Below the pieces are notes generated by a model. The model saw only the letters and a program-made list of their open reading frames with translations. It ran no database searches and had not been told where the DNA came from. From NCBI RefSeq assembly GCF_002939305.1, contig NZ_MVDI01000007.1, positions 186,001-250,000 on the forward strand: a stretch of DNA of 64,000 bases, in the 5' to 3' direction. Source of the stretch: Chroococcidiopsis sp. TS-821 (GTDB lineage Bacteria; Cyanobacteriota; Cyanobacteriia; Cyanobacteriales; Chroococcidiopsidaceae). Below, in pieces: positions 1 through 8,836 of this stretch. Numbering within the stretch: position 1 is the first letter of the stretch; each line of letters begins with the position of its first letter. A program made the position numbers and the translations under genes.

Positions 1-516
1 CCTGAGGAAATTCAGGCAGTAATCGCGCACGAATTAGGTCATCTGAAGTGCGACCATGGAGTGTATCTCACATTAGTCAACTTGGTTGTTTTAGCCGCAG
101 GACAGTTGCCTAATTTAGGTGGCTTTGTCGCCCAAGCGCTGCAAGCACAGCTTTTAGAGTGGGTGCGATGTGCAGAGTTTACGTGCGATCGGGCTGCCCT
201 CCTTGCGACTCAAGATCCCAAAATCGTGATGTCGCTGTTGATGAAGCTTTCAGGAGGTTCGCCAACTCTTGCATCGCAACTCAACTTAGATGCCTTTCTC
301 GCGCAAGCCCGTGCCTATGACGATATTAGCAACACCGAGTTAGGGGAAGTCCTTAAATCAGCGCGGATATCACAACTCACTCATCCGCTACCTGTACTAC
401 GCGCTAGAGAAATTGACCGCTGGGCATCGAGTCGAGATTATCAAAACTTGTTAGAAAGTCACGCTATGGATTATAATCATAAAGCTGCTCACAAGGGCGG
501 GTGGCGAAACTGGTAG
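1..516 (+). CDS. M48-family metalloprotease, 3' part (5' end outside window)
   Basis: The reading frame is open from the first base. It starts with a zinc-binding HELGH motif (fragment residues 10-14), and the third-ligand region AEFTCDRAA follows near residue 58, as in M48 (HtpX/YggG-like) peptidases. These are zinc endopeptidases, usually membrane-associated and involved in protein quality control. The N-terminal part lies upstream of the window, so length and membrane topology cannot be judged. A GTG at 61 is internal, because it lies after HELGH. The last seven or so codons and the TAG stop (514-516) lie inside the tRNA-Leu gene on the same strand. Family assignment is secure; the substrate is unknown. 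Confidence 0.9.
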   Translation, partial: PEEIQAVIAHELGHLKCDHGVYLTLVNLVVLAAGQLPNLGGFVAQALQAQLLEWVRCAEFTCDRAALLATQDPKIVMSLLMKLSGGSPTLASQLNLDAFLAQARAYDDISNTELGEVLKSARISQLTHPLPVLRAREIDRWASSRDYQNLLESHAMDYNHKAAHKGGWRNW

Positions 517-578
517 ACGCACCACACTCAAAATGTGGCGACCTTGCGGTCATAGGAGTTCGATTCTCCTCCTGCCCA
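495..578 (+). tRNA. trnL-CAA: tRNA-Leu (anticodon CAA)
   Basis: An 84-nt class II tRNA. Acceptor arm GGGCGGG (495-501) pairs with CCTGCCC (571-577), with one G-U. The anticodon stem CCACA/TGTGG (522-526/534-538) encloses loop CTCAAAA with anticodon CAA at 529-531. A long variable arm follows, and the T arm contains GTTCGATTC. No CCA is encoded: discriminator A578 is followed by TT. It reads UUG leucine codons. No intron is present, unlike the tRNA-Leu(UAA) of many cyanobacteria. Its first 22 nt overlap the end of the upstream protease gene. Confidence 0.97.
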
Positions 579-594
579 TTCAATTTGTTAGGGT

Positions 595-634
595 CGAGCG
601 ATGTTTAACGCTGGCAGTGTATTAGTATCGCTCG
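595..634 (+). other. Hairpin between tRNA-Leu and terminator
   Basis: CGAGCGAT (595-602) and ATCGCTCG (627-634) are perfect inverted repeats around a 24-nt loop. The hairpin lies 17 nt after the tRNA and before a strong intrinsic terminator. It may be a structured tRNA 3' trailer or part of a small RNA; the sequence does not decide which. Confidence 0.45.
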
Positions 635-660
635 TCAATGCGCGCTCGGAAATTAGCTTA

Positions 661-696
661 AAGCAGTGTTTTTAATGTGACGCACTGCTTTTTTTT
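661..696 (+). terminator. Intrinsic terminator after tRNA-Leu
   Basis: Stem AAGCAGTG (661-668) / CACTGCTT (683-690) with a 14-nt loop is followed directly by a T run to 696. It is well placed to end the protease/tRNA-Leu transcript. Confidence 0.8.
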
Positions 697-1259
697 GCGA
701 GCGCCTGTTAATTACCTCAATTTCAAGTTCAAGATGGACGTAGCGTCAGCGCAACGATCAATCTATGCGATCGCCAAACGGAGATAGACGGTGTAAATTA
801 CCCAGCTTTGACCTTCGTCAAGAAATTCAGTCAATTTCTTCAACCGCATGCACATATAAAGCAACTATGACTACCGTATATTTTCTGATATTACAATAAT
901 TTTTTAGTGTAAATTGCTCGCAATATATCAGTAAAATTGCGCTTGGATTGTCAGGAGCTCTGGCGCTAACTTCTTTTAATGTTTGTTATAGCAGGGAGCA
1001 TAAGTAAAACTAAGAGTAGCCTAGTTTATAAAAACACATTATTAAAAAAAGCTTAAAAATATTTTTCGTAGAGGAAAGAACTTTTACCTTGTGAAAAAAA
1101 CTTAATCGTTCTTTCGATTCACTTGTTGTAGAGAAGGAAATCGCCTGCGATCGCTGCGCGCAAAATCCCAAGAATAATTGTTTTAGCTCAGCAAGCGATC
1201 GTATTGCCTAACTAGAAACTAAAGACCGATCAATTGTCTAAGCCACTAGCCGAAGACCA
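697..1259. other. Intergenic region, 560 nt, no gene seen
   Basis: AT-rich sequence between the tRNA-Leu terminator and the M23 peptidase gene. It holds one HIP1 octamer near 766 and another cluster near 1148. I found no open frame with coding character and no recognisable RNA. It presumably contains the promoter of the peptidase gene, but no clear -35/-10 pair stands out. Confidence 0.4.
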
Positions 1260-1283
1260 ATGTCTATGTTGAGGAGTGAATAT

Positions 1284-1949
1284 ATGAAGCAAGCATCTGC
1301 ATCTAGTTATCAACCCAAAAATCGTATTCGTTGGAGAAAAAGTCTTCTTCTAGCTGTGCTAGGGCTCGTAAGTGCATCAAGCATAATTTGGCAACATTAC
1401 ACGACTCAAGTTGTAGCTGCTGAAGAAACTCAGGTTGCAGCTAGTAATTCTTGGCAGAATGCTTCATTTCCTGTAGAAAATTTTCAAGCTTACACTTCCC
1501 CATTTGGGTATCGTCGCTCGCCGACTGGAGGATCGGGATGGGAATTTCATCGAGGACTAGACTTTGCGGCACCGCAAGGAAGCTACATTCGTAATTGGTG
1601 GTCAGGGAAGGTTATTAAAGTTTCAGACCGCACTGCTTGTGGAACGCATATTGTTGTGCAATCGGGTGACTGGGAGCATATCTATTGTCACATGCAAGGT
1701 CACGTTGAAACGCAAGGTGGCAATCGCTACTTAATTGACCGCGAAGGTGGAATTCAAATTTGGGAAGGTCAATATATTCATAGTGGTGCGCGAATTGGTC
1801 GAGTAGGAATGACAGGACGCACTACAGGTCCGCATCTCCATTGGGGACTCAAGTACGCAAACAACTATGTAGATCCGGCTCTTGTTCTCAGAGCAATGTA
1901 CGCTCAGCAATCGGGTAGAACGCTACAATCTTCTGCAAGGATTCAATAA
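1284..1949 (+). CDS. M23-family (LytM/lysostaphin-type) peptidase, exported
   Basis: A predicted 221-residue zinc endopeptidase that cuts peptidoglycan cross-links, or a related scaffold protein. A basic N terminus and a hydrophobic segment (about residues 20-36) suggest a signal peptide or membrane anchor, placing it in the periplasm. Zinc ligands are visible: H89 and D93 in HRGLD, and HxH at 184-186 in GPHLHWG. I chose ATG 1284 because GAGGAG at 1271-1276 is 7 nt upstream; an in-frame ATG at 1260 lacks a ribosome site. The protein is essentially only the catalytic domain, with no LysM or coiled coil. It stands alone and converges on ftsH. Confidence 0.88.
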   Translation: MKQASASSYQPKNRIRWRKSLLLAVLGLVSASSIIWQHYTTQVVAAEETQVAASNSWQNASFPVENFQAYTSPFGYRRSPTGGSGWEFHRGLDFAAPQGSYIRNWWSGKVIKVSDRTACGTHIVVQSGDWEHIYCHMQGHVETQGGNRYLIDREGGIQIWEGQYIHSGARIGRVGMTGRTTGPHLHWGLKYANNYVDPALVLRAMYAQQSGRTLQSSARIQ

Positions 1950-2064
1950 GAATATTGGGAAGTTTGCATTATGTAGCGTTAATTTTTCCTGTGCTTTCTC
2001 TGCGGTCTATTTGTAGAAACTTTAAAGCGAAACGATGTAACTCGACTGCTCAACGTCAGCATCT

Positions 2065-2112
2065 CAATAAAAAGCCGATAATTGCTACTTGCGTTGTGGT
2101 AAATTATCGGCT
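2065..2112 (-). terminator. Intrinsic terminator of ftsH
   Basis: AGCCGATAATT (2073-2083) pairs perfectly with AATTATCGGCT (2102-2112), 11 bp with an 18-nt loop. Read on the minus strand the hairpin is followed by TTTTTATTG. It lies 30 nt past the ftsH stop and may also limit read-through from the M23 gene. Confidence 0.8.
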
Positions 2113-2142
2113 CTGCAGTTTAGAGTACTGCTACCACTATAA

Positions 2143-4032
2143 CTAACTAGTAACCAACGCATCTCGCTCGTGAGATTGCTTGTATTCTGCTACAATCTTG
2201 CGAAATTCATCGCCGTCAATTGTTTCTCTTTCAATCAATAAATCGACTAAACGATCCATCAAAACGCGGTTCTCTTGAAGAAGTTTTAATGCTTGCTCGT
2301 GACAGTGAGAAATAATTTGTCGAACTTGAGCATCCACGCGTGCTGTAATCTCTTCAGAATATTCCGATCGCGTCATGAGATCGCGCCCCAAAAACACTTC
2401 GTTATTTTGGTTATCGAGGGAAAGCAAACCTAAGTCAGACATTCCGAAACGAGTTACCATCTGGCGCGCTAAGTTTGTGAGTTGTTGCAAATCTTGACCC
2501 GCACCAGTCGTGACTTCTTCTTTACCAAAGACAATTTCTTCGGCTGCTCTACCGCCAAGTGTCGCTGTAATTCTTGCTAAGAGTTGCGCGCGCGAGATTA
2601 ACCCTTGATCTTCACTTGGAGTAAACCACGTTAGTCCGCGTGCTTGTCCGCGTGGAATTAGCGTGACTTTCTGTACTGGGTCGTGGTCTTTGAGTAGTGT
2701 TGCTAACAAGGCGTGACCTACTTCATGGTAAGCAATGAGTCGTTTGCTCTTGCTGTCTACAAGTGGCGTTCCTTCCATTCCGGCGACAACGCGGTCGATC
2801 GCATCATCAATTTCCAACAACGTGATTGCCTCTTTGCGTCGGCGTGCGGTCAAGATCGCCGCTTCGTTGAGCAAGTTGGCTAAATCTGCGCCGGTAAATC
2901 CTGGTGTTCGCCGTGCTACTGCATCCAGAGATACGTTAGAATCAAGTTTTTTGTTGCGGGCATGAACTTGCAGAATTTCTCGCCGTCCTTTGAGATCGGG
3001 AGCATCGACAATCACTTGCCGGTCAAATCGACCAGGACGCAGAAGTGCTGCATCCAGAACGTCCGGGCGGTTGGTTGCGGCAATAATAATGATGCCTGTG
3101 TTGCCTTCAAAGCCGTCCATCTCGGTGAGTAACTGGTTGAGCGTTTGTTCGCGCTCGTCGTTTCCGCCACCAATTCCAGTACCGCGTTGTCTTCCTACGG
3201 CGTCGATTTCGTCGATGAAGATCAAGCACGGTGCGTTGTCTTTCGCTTTTTTGAATAAGTCGCGCACGCGCGAAGCACCAACACCGACAAACATTTCGAC
3301 AAATTCGCTACCAGAAATACTGAAGAATGGCACTCCGGCTTCACCGGCGATCGCTTTGGCTAACAGAGTTTTTCCGGTTCCTGGCGGTCCTACTAGTAAG
3401 ACTCCTTTGGGAATTCTGGCTCCAATTGCTGTGAAGCGTTCGGGTTGCTTGAGGAAGGTGACAACTTCTTGGAGTTCTTCTTTCGCTTCTTCGATTCCAG
3501 CGACATCAACGAATGTTATCCCTGTTTTCGCTTCCATCTGAAATCGAGCGCGGGATTTCCCAAAGTTCATCGCTTGATTCGACGCGTTGCTCGAACGTCG
3601 GAGGAACAACAACATCAATGCCATCAGTGGTAATATCCACAGCAAGTTTGCCAAAATTCCAATTGCCACTCGACCATCCGCAGAGGAGACGACTTCAAAT
3701 TCAACTCGGTTGGCTCGCAGTCTTTCAATGAGTTCGGGATTTTGATCGAGAAGCGGTACTTCTTGCGGTGGTGCATCGGCTTGTTGTCCTTCGAGTTGAA
3801 CTCGCGCCACTCTTTGCGTTGGGTCAATTTCAACGCGTTCGACTTGACCGGCATCAATTCTTTCGATTAATTCTCCATATGTTAGAGCATTCGGCTCTCT
3901 TCGTTGCGCTAGTGCCGGGCTTGCCACAAACGTAGACTGTAAGATAATCCAACCTGCGGCGATCGCCCCAGTGAAAGCCAAACCGCTTGCTGGTTTTTGG
4001 CGCATCAATGCTTTTTTCTGCAAACCTCTCAT
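2143..4032 (-). CDS. ftsH: ATP-dependent zinc metalloprotease FtsH
   Basis: A membrane-bound AAA+ protease (629 aa, normal length) that degrades damaged membrane proteins; in cyanobacteria FtsH complexes turn over photosystem II D1, among others. Order: N-terminal hydrophobic segment (about 17-42), periplasmic domain, second membrane segment (about 123-144), AAA+ domain with Walker A GPPGTGKT (215-222), Walker B IFIDEID (271-277) and the SRH region, then the M41 protease domain with HEVGH (436-440) and a distal Asp ligand in GAGQD. The start may instead be the Met at residue 10; neither start has a clear ribosome site. Which of the usual four cyanobacterial paralogues this is cannot be decided by eye. 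Confidence 0.97.
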   Translation of the reverse strand: MRGLQKKALMRQKPASGLAFTGAIAAGWIILQSTFVASPALAQRREPNALTYGELIERIDAGQVERVEIDPTQRVARVQLEGQQADAPPQEVPLLDQNPELIERLRANRVEFEVVSSADGRVAIGILANLLWILPLMALMLLFLRRSSNASNQAMNFGKSRARFQMEAKTGITFVDVAGIEEAKEELQEVVTFLKQPERFTAIGARIPKGVLLVGPPGTGKTLLAKAIAGEAGVPFFSISGSEFVEMFVGVGASRVRDLFKKAKDNAPCLIFIDEIDAVGRQRGTGIGGGNDEREQTLNQLLTEMDGFEGNTGIIIIAATNRPDVLDAALLRPGRFDRQVIVDAPDLKGRREILQVHARNKKLDSNVSLDAVARRTPGFTGADLANLLNEAAILTARRRKEAITLLEIDDAIDRVVAGMEGTPLVDSKSKRLIAYHEVGHALLATLLKDHDPVQKVTLIPRGQARGLTWFTPSEDQGLISRAQLLARITATLGGRAAEEIVFGKEEVTTGAGQDLQQLTNLARQMVTRFGMSDLGLLSLDNQNNEVFLGRDLMTRSEYSEEITARVDAQVRQIISHCHEQALKLLQENRVLMDRLVDLLIERETIDGDEFRKIVAEYKQSHERDALVTS

Positions 4033-4427
4033 ATATTGACTGCCCTTTGTCTACTGCCTTAACCCAAGCACTTGCATCTGAGCGTTCTGCCTGAGCATGA
4101 ATAAAAACTTACAATTTATCTTGCCAAGATCTAGTTTAGCCTTCCCACCACTACCTCTAGTATTACTGATAACTCAAGTTCTATCGCAGACAAAACTTCG
4201 AGTTTGACACAATCTCAGCATATTTATTATAATTTAAGTCATACTCATTACGACTACGTTTTTCTATCTACTATAACTAACTATTTAGTCGCTACGAGAA
4301 GTACATAAGTTGCATATATTTAGAGTACTTTGTAGAGTACTTTGCTCCACAACAAGACTGGATGACCGTAATTCAGATTTGTTGAGAATAATTAATGTTT
4401 AATTAGATGCCCTTAAGGAGCAACTCA
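4033..4427. other. Intergenic region between divergent ftsH and FMN reductase genes
   Basis: About 390 nt of AT-rich DNA that must hold two divergent promoters. There are no open frames of note and no structured RNA that I can recognise. A duplicated phrase, tagagtactttg, occurs near 4321-4345. Nothing else is supported. Confidence 0.4.
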
Positions 4428-4973
4428 ATGGTTAAAATTGTTGGAATTGGTGGGAGTTTAAGACCAGACTCTTATAGCCAAAGTGCTTTAAAACTAGTAG
4501 CAAAGCGCGTAGCAGCTTTGGGAGCCGAAGTAGAAATCCTCGACCTCAGGCAAATGAAACTACCATTTTGCAACGGTGAAGATAGCTACCCTGATTATCC
4601 TGATGTTGTCAAACTGCAAAACACAGTTAAGCAAGCGGACGGTCTAATTTTGGCAACTCCAGAATATCACGGAAGTGTGAGCGGTGTCTTAAAAAACGCG
4701 CTCGATTTAATGAGTTTTGAGCAGCTAGATGGCAAAGTTGTCGGACTCATCAGTGTATTAGGCGGTCAATCGAATAGTAATGCGCTAAACGATTTACGCG
4801 TAATTATGCGTTGGGTACACGCATGGGTAATTCCCGAACAAGTTGCAATCGGACAGGCGTGGAAAGCTTTCAGTTCCGATGGCAAAATTTTAGACGAAAA
4901 ACTTGCCCAACGTTTCGATCAGTTTGCTCAAAGTTTGGTAGAAAATACACGGAAGCTGCAAGGCGTCGCCTAG
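4428..4973 (+). CDS. NADPH-dependent FMN reductase family protein
   Basis: A 181-aa flavodoxin-like protein. The N-terminal GIGGSLRPDSYSQ is the phosphate-binding loop of the NADPH-dependent FMN reductase family, and TPEYHGSVSGVLKNALD is the second conserved segment. Members reduce FMN, quinones, azo dyes or chromate with NAD(P)H. ATG 4428 is chosen because AAGGAG (4415-4420) lies 7 nt upstream; an in-frame ATG at 4407 would put the ribosome site inside the gene. The gene is monocistronic, with ftsH divergent upstream. The true electron acceptor cannot be read from the sequence. Confidence 0.88.
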   Translation: MVKIVGIGGSLRPDSYSQSALKLVAKRVAALGAEVEILDLRQMKLPFCNGEDSYPDYPDVVKLQNTVKQADGLILATPEYHGSVSGVLKNALDLMSFEQLDGKVVGLISVLGGQSNSNALNDLRVIMRWVHAWVIPEQVAIGQAWKAFSSDGKILDEKLAQRFDQFAQSLVENTRKLQGVA

Positions 4974-5507
4974 CATCATGGTTCGTAATTCGTAATTAAT
5001 ATTAAGTAATTAATATTAAATTTAGGAACTTGAGAATTGAATGACGTATTGCTGAATTATAATGTACGAATTGTTCAGCAACTTTATCCCCGATCGCCCC
5101 AAAATCTACAACTTCTGGGAGAATCAAATGGTTTAGTTTAAGGTTTTCGATCTTGGGGTTTTTAGGAAGTTGGAAAGCCTTGCACCAAAGCCTATCAGGA
5201 AGATATGGAAAAACCTTGGTTCGTACTAATGAACTTGAGTCTCAATACCTAAATTAATTCATTACGAATTACGAATAATTCATATGAATATATTGCTAAG
5301 TAGGTTTTTTCCCGCGAAGCAAAAGTTTACTAATCTTTTATCTTATCACAAAAAATAGATGATTCGCACTCGTATATTTAAGGCTTTTACAAAGGAAATC
5401 TCAGGTTTTCTCAAACATTTTCCGTAAAATCACCCTTGCTTGTTGATATTAAGTGCAATAGCGTACTGAATAGTGTAGAAACCTGTAACTTTTTGCAGTA
5501 AGAGGAT
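4974..5507. other. Intergenic region with a 15-bp inverted repeat pair
   Basis: About 530 nt without a credible gene. TTCGTAATTCGTAAT at 4982-4996 is repeated exactly in inverted orientation at 5261-5275, bounding a 294-bp segment. The segment has no open frame that looks coding. The rest is AT-rich and includes the likely promoter of the downstream Crp/Fnr-type regulator. Confidence 0.5.
4982..5275. repeat. 15-bp inverted repeats bounding a 294-bp segment
   Basis: TTCGTAATTCGTAAT (4982-4996) and ATTACGAATTACGAA (5261-5275) are exact inverted repeats, each made of two TTCGTAAT units. The interior is noncoding. It may be a miniature mobile element or a chance pairing of two dispersed octamer repeats. 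I see no target-site duplication. Confidence 0.55.
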
Positions 5508-6089
5508 ATGGCAATACCCAACGCAGGTTCAGCGTTTTTTTTGCCTGTACAGAAGTGCAGGTTTCGTCGCAGAAAACTCATTCCGCTGCAAACAGATATT
5601 TTGTGGAGAATTGAATGCGGTGCCGTACGTACATCTACTTGGACAGAAGAGGGAACTTCGATTGTCCTGGGTTACTGGGGATCTGGTGAAATCGTAGGCA
5701 AAGCCATATCGCGAATTCAACCTCTTCAAATCGAATGTTTAACTGATGTAGAGTGTAGTAGCGTGCCGTCCAATTTATGGCAAGGCATATTGAATGATGT
5801 TGTAGAGCAGATGCAACAAACGGATGAGTTAATCTGTATCATTCGCAGAGAATCAGTTGTGTTAAGGCTGTGGGAGTTTCTGCTTTGGCTAGACAAAAAA
5901 TTTGGTTGTGATGTCGAGCAGGGGCGGCTATTAGATTTACCGATTACTCATCAAGATATAGCCGATACGATTGGCTCGACACGGGTGACAGTAACGCGAA
6001 TGCTGCAACAATTAGCACTAGAAGGGAAAATACTACGCCAAGGGTGGAGCATTATTATCACTGAGCCTCATTGCATGAGAGCCTTGTGA
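5508..6089 (+). CDS. Crp/Fnr-family transcriptional regulator
   Basis: A 193-aa DNA-binding regulator. The C-terminal half contains a winged helix-turn-helix typical of the family (LPITHQDIADTIGSTRVTVT, about residues 143-162, then RMLQQL), close to the recognition helix of NtcA/Crp proteins. The N-terminal sensor region (about 1-100) is short and divergent, and I cannot see a full cyclic-nucleotide phosphate cassette or an Fnr cysteine set, so the effector is unknown. RBS AGAGGA precedes the ATG. A terminator follows directly. It converges on the chelatase gene. Confidence 0.85.
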   Translation: MAIPNAGSAFFLPVQKCRFRRRKLIPLQTDILWRIECGAVRTSTWTEEGTSIVLGYWGSGEIVGKAISRIQPLQIECLTDVECSSVPSNLWQGILNDVVEQMQQTDELICIIRRESVVLRLWEFLLWLDKKFGCDVEQGRLLDLPITHQDIADTIGSTRVTVTRMLQQLALEGKILRQGWSIIITEPHCMRAL

Positions 6090-6119
6090 GGGCAAGGCAA
6101 TGCCTTACCCGTATTTTTT
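6090..6119 (+). terminator. Intrinsic terminator of the Crp/Fnr gene
   Basis: GGG-c-AAGGC / GCCTT-a-CCC (6090-6098 / 6102-6110) with a 3-nt loop, then gta and six T residues. It begins at the first base after the TGA stop and runs into the stop codon of the convergent chelatase gene. Confidence 0.75.
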
Positions 6120-7251
6120 AGTGATGATGTTCGTGGTGGTGATGATGGTGATGCGCTTGCGCTACAGCTAGTTGGGGATTGACGGCGATCGCTTGTTCTG
6201 AAAGTAAAGCCGCGATATGAGGGTTAGCCCACTCGGCTGCCATTTTTAGAAAGTCTGGATGGTCATTAACGCAGGGCATTTGTACGTAAGTAATATCTTT
6301 ACGCTGGCGCTGTAGTGCATGAATAATATGATCGACGTCGAGTAAAGTTTCATGATTTTCGGTGGCAAAGCCAATTGGCATAAATATAATTGCTTTAGCA
6401 CCAAGTTCGATCAAGTTTTTTGCCGCTTGTGTGGCGTTGGGCTGTGTCCATTCAATTAGCGGCGTATCGTGGTTCAGCCAGCCAACAGAAATCAGTGGAT
6501 AGCGGTCGATTAATTGTTCTCTTACCTGTTCGTATAGTGCTTCACTTTCTGTAATTCCAGAGGTGAATCCTTTGGCTTTATGCGGACAACCATGATTCAT
6601 TAACACGATACCTATTTGGGAAGGTAGGTAAGCTGCAGCTAAATCAGTTGTAATTTTTTCCTCAACAAGACGCGCCATTAAATTGATATAGGCAGGTTCG
6701 TTATAGAAAGAAGGAATATAGCGTTGTCCTTTTACCCAATGCTCGTCACCATCTGCAAGCTTTGCTAAAGCTTTATTAACTTGCTCAACCGCGATCCCAC
6801 TTGTGAAGATCGAATCGACGACGAGTAGCGGGTAAATGAGAATTTTGTCAAAGCCTTGAGCTTTGATTTCTGCTAAGACTTGTTCAGGGAGAAAGGGCGC
6901 ACAGAAATTAAATGCTTTAAAGACTTGAACGCGAGTACCCCACCGTTGTTGCAAGTGCTGTTCAATACCGGCGCGCTGCTGCTCAAAAATCGCATTGTGG
7001 GGTGAAATGAAGCGATCGTGTTGATGACCCCATTCATGTCGGTCAAATAGCGCTAGTATTTTGGCTAAAGGTGGATAAATCCACGTTGGTACTGGAGCAA
7101 ATTTAGCTGTTAGCAGATTTAACGCTTGTTCGTTATAGTTAGCAAAATCTTCGTAATTTTCGACTTCGCCGTAGCCCATCAGCAAGACGGCAACTCGGTC
7201 GTTGCTAGAATGAGCAGATGCTTGTTGCTGTTTTTCGGGGATGGCAACCAA
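6118..7251 (-). CDS. Ferrochelatase-like (HemH superfamily) protein with poly-His tail
   Basis: A 377-aa protein. The N-terminal AVLLMGYGEVENYEDF and the later MPIGFATENHETLLD match the first strand and the catalytic His/Glu region of class II chelatases (HemH: MAYGT and GFxxxHxE). It is not obviously the housekeeping cyanobacterial HemH, because it lacks the usual C-terminal chlorophyll-binding helix. The extreme C terminus is AHHHHHHHEHHH, ten histidines in eleven residues, as seen in nickel, cobalt or zinc handling proteins. It lies 190 nt downstream of mgtE on the same strand. The metal and tetrapyrrole substrate are not known; a cobalt, nickel or iron chelatase, or a metal chaperone, are all possible. 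Confidence 0.75.
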   Translation of the reverse strand: MVAIPEKQQQASAHSSNDRVAVLLMGYGEVENYEDFANYNEQALNLLTAKFAPVPTWIYPPLAKILALFDRHEWGHQHDRFISPHNAIFEQQRAGIEQHLQQRWGTRVQVFKAFNFCAPFLPEQVLAEIKAQGFDKILIYPLLVVDSIFTSGIAVEQVNKALAKLADGDEHWVKGQRYIPSFYNEPAYINLMARLVEEKITTDLAAAYLPSQIGIVLMNHGCPHKAKGFTSGITESEALYEQVREQLIDRYPLISVGWLNHDTPLIEWTQPNATQAAKNLIELGAKAIIFMPIGFATENHETLLDVDHIIHALQRQRKDITYVQMPCVNDHPDFLKMAAEWANPHIAALLSEQAIAVNPQLAVAQAHHHHHHHEHHH

Positions 7252-7441
7252 TTTACATTCCTCAAATAGATGAGCTTGTTGGTTTTGTAGGTACTTGGAG
7301 CGCCCAACGATGCCGTGTATAGCCCGCGAAGTACCGACACCATTCTTAGGTTAGCATCCCCATAGGGGGCATAGCTGCCTTTGGCTGAAAGTTGGTTAGC
7401 TTCTGTTGGCAGGGAGGTAGGGGAAAAGAGAGAATGACAAA
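7252..7441 (-). other. Structured spacer between mgtE and the chelatase gene
   Basis: 190 nt with several competing short hairpins on the minus strand: GGCAGCTATGCC (a near-palindrome) overlaps CCCCCTATGGGG at about 7361-7378. It could be a leader, an attenuator or the mgtE terminator. I could not match it to a known riboswitch. Confidence 0.35.
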
Positions 7442-8836
7442 CTACAATCCCAAAATAATTCTTGCCGTCCACAAGTAAATTAAAACCCCCAACACGTCAA
7501 CCGCAGTTGTAATGAACGGTGCTGACATCAAAGCCGGATCGAGTTTGAGCGAACGAAACAAAAACGGTAATGCTGAACCTGCGAAAGAAGCCAAAATCGC
7601 GATCGCAAATAAACTGACTCCAACCGCGATCGCCACGGAAAGATCGCCCTGGAGAAAGTAAGCCCATACAGTCACGACAATAGCTAACATGACTCCTAAG
7701 ATGACTCCTGCAATTGTTTCTCGGGATATGACTCCTAGGAACTTCCCTGTTTGGACTTCATTAGTACTTAACCCCCGAATGACTACAGTAGAAGACTGTG
7801 CTCCTACATTACCGCCGGTATCAATCAATAAAGGAATAAATGCTGCTAATGCAACAACTTGCTCGAGAACTTCTTCTTGATTTTGAATAACAACTGCCGT
7901 TGCTGTATTTGTAATCAATAGAACAAATAACCAAACAACACGTTTGCGCGCAACAGTAAACAAGTTAGTTTGGAAATAGTTACCACCACCGGCTTGCACG
8001 CCACCCAGCGTATAAATATCTTCGGTTGTTTCTTGCTCTAAAATATCAATAACATCATCAACTGTCACGATTCCAACGAGCCGTTGCTCAGCATCGACAA
8101 CCGGTACTGCTAAGAAGTCATAATCTTTAATAACGCGGGCAACTTCTTCTTGATCCGTTTCAGTGTATACGTGTACAACATCGCGTGTCATAATCTCGCC
8201 AATAGTCTGGTTAGGCTGAGCTGTCACGAGATCCCTAAGAGATAGAATTCCTACTAATCTCCTTGCCGCATCTGTAACGTATAGGTAGTAGATTGTTTCA
8301 GTAATATTGGCAACGCTACGAATTCGCTCTAGTGCTTGCGCAACCGTCATTCCTTCTTTAAGCGAAATATACTCTGGGGTCATAATGCGCCCAGCAGTAT
8401 TAGGTTTATAGCCTAAAAGTAAAGAGGTGGCTTGTCGTTCTTCCGGACTTAACTGGGTGAGGAGGCGACGGACAATTTTTGCTGGTAATTCATCAAACAA
8501 ACGCGCGCGATCGTCCGGCGACATTTTGTCAACAATGTCCAAGACATCTTGGTGTTTGAATTCCTCAATTAATTTTTGTTGAACAACGGGATCGAGATAT
8601 TCGTAAACTTCAATCGCTTCATCTTTAGATAGCAAACGAAATGCGATCGCCTGCATTGCTTCTGGTAAACCTTCAATTGCTTCGGCAATATCTACGGGTT
8701 GTACGGGTACGAGTAAAGCTTTCGCACCTTGAAAGTTTTGTTGTTCAAGCAATGCTTGCAATTGCATCTGTACGAGCTGGCGCAGTTCGTCTCGCGATAC
8801 AGTTTGAGAGCGATTAGCATTGTAGTCTTCAGTCAA
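7442..8836 (-). CDS. mgtE: Magnesium transporter MgtE
   Basis: A 464-aa Mg2+ channel/transporter. Order: an N-terminal superhelical MgtE domain (about 20-135), two CBS domains (about 137-265; DDVIDILEQE closes the second), a connecting helix, and a C-terminal five-helix membrane domain (about 290-464) with the conserved PLLIDTGGNVGAQSS motif that lines the pore. The N and CBS domains act as an intracellular Mg2+ gate. The start is TTG at 8836, supported by AGGAGG six bases upstream (plus-strand 8843-8848). The upstream 250 nt do not show an M-box leader. The chelatase-like gene follows on the same strand. Confidence 0.96.
   Translation of the reverse strand: MTEDYNANRSQTVSRDELRQLVQMQLQALLEQQNFQGAKALLVPVQPVDIAEAIEGLPEAMQAIAFRLLSKDEAIEVYEYLDPVVQQKLIEEFKHQDVLDIVDKMSPDDRARLFDELPAKIVRRLLTQLSPEERQATSLLLGYKPNTAGRIMTPEYISLKEGMTVAQALERIRSVANITETIYYLYVTDAARRLVGILSLRDLVTAQPNQTIGEIMTRDVVHVYTETDQEEVARVIKDYDFLAVPVVDAEQRLVGIVTVDDVIDILEQETTEDIYTLGGVQAGGGNYFQTNLFTVARKRVVWLFVLLITNTATAVVIQNQEEVLEQVVALAAFIPLLIDTGGNVGAQSSTVVIRGLSTNEVQTGKFLGVISRETIAGVILGVMLAIVVTVWAYFLQGDLSVAIAVGVSLFAIAILASFAGSALPFLFRSLKLDPALMSAPFITTAVDVLGVLIYLWTARIILGL

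Noticed and set aside
1955-2146. 63-codon frame on the plus strand after the M23 gene
   Set aside because: It spans the ftsH terminator hairpin and has no ribosome site.
7179-7472. 97-codon frame between chelatase and mgtE genes
   Set aside because: Overlaps both genes in another frame, with no ribosome site.
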